This document shows, one piece after another, positions 5,646 through 5,739 of a DNA stretch of 5,739 bases; position 1 is the first letter of the stretch; each line of letters opens with the position of its first letter. The notes beneath the pieces were generated by a model. That model made no database searches, was not told the DNA's origin, and saw only the letters and a list, made by a program, of their open reading frames with translations. The DNA is from Gammaproteobacteria bacterium (GTDB lineage Bacteria; Pseudomonadota; Gammaproteobacteria; Steroidobacterales; Steroidobacteraceae). The stretch covers positions 1-5,739 of the forward strand of contig VBNY01000279.1 in assembly GCA_005877705.1 (NCBI GenBank), given 5' to 3'. Both the position numbers and the translations under genes were made by a program.

Positions 5646-5739
5646 TTGAGTCTCATCTGGGCACCGGCGCAGCTGGCCGTTCTGGCCAAGGTGGTGGAGC
5701 TGAATGGCTTCTCCGCCGCGGCCCGCGCTTTGGGAGTGC
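5646..5739 (+). CDS. LysR-family transcriptional regulator, N-terminal fragment
   Basis: The reading frame runs off the right edge; only about 31 codons are visible. From TTG at 5646 it reads MSLIWAPAQLAVLAKVVE followed by LNGFSAAARALGV. The pattern L..L..VVE..GFSAAARALGV is the first two helices of the LysR winged helix-turn-helix DNA-binding domain. The TTG start places this pattern at the usual distance from the N-terminus; AGGAAA at 5629-5634 is a somewhat distant ribosome site. An in-frame ATG at 5571 and GTG at 5604 are alternatives that would add an atypical 25- or 14-residue extension. The effector-binding domain is outside the window, so ligand and targets are unknown. It is divergent from the DUF1993 gene. 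Confidence 0.8.
   Translation, partial: MSLIWAPAQLAVLAKVVELNGFSAAARALGV

Overview
This is a GC-rich bacterial chromosomal window, roughly two-thirds G+C by eye. Its gene families (membrane GGDEF protein, LytS/LytTR two-component pair, degenerate EAL protein, DUF1993, LysR) fit a gammaproteobacterium of the Xanthomonadales/Nevskiales/Steroidobacter type. That placement is inferred from gene content and codon style, not from a marker gene. I see no tRNA, rRNA, CRISPR array, transposase or phage gene.

Layout. (1) 1-1092, plus strand: the 3' part of a membrane-anchored diguanylate cyclase with an intact GGEEF active site and an RxxD inhibitory site; its 5' end lies outside the window. (2) 1093-1230: a convergent intergenic region with two strong hairpins, one after each flanking gene. 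(3) 3139-1231, minus strand: a two-gene operon, first a four-helix LytS/AlgZ-type histidine kinase, then 10 nt later an AlgR/LytR-type response regulator (REC plus LytTR). (4) 3140-3300: a leader with no clear element. (5) 4785-3301, minus: an EAL-domain protein with an unrecognised N-terminal domain, a low-complexity linker and a degenerate active site (EVL for EAL, Lys for the catalytic Glu of AEGVE). (6) 4786-4981: intergenic, holding an AlgR-box-like 9-mer, a GC alternating tract and an imperfect hairpin. (7) 5488-4982, minus: a DUF1993 protein. (8) 5489-5645: a divergent intergenic region. (9) 5646 to the right edge, plus: the first ~31 codons of a LysR-type regulator.

How the genes may work together (inference): the window pairs a c-di-GMP synthase with a probable non-catalytic c-di-GMP effector, and places between them an AlgZ/AlgR-like two-component system. 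A CCGTTTGTC site upstream of the EAL gene could be a target of that LytTR regulator. The DUF1993 gene and the divergent LysR gene form a separate regulator/target pair. The points most worth a second look are the degenerate, shortened EAL domain, an apparent internal gap of about 20 residues in the kinase ATPase domain, the AlgR-like box, and the paired hairpins between the convergent genes.
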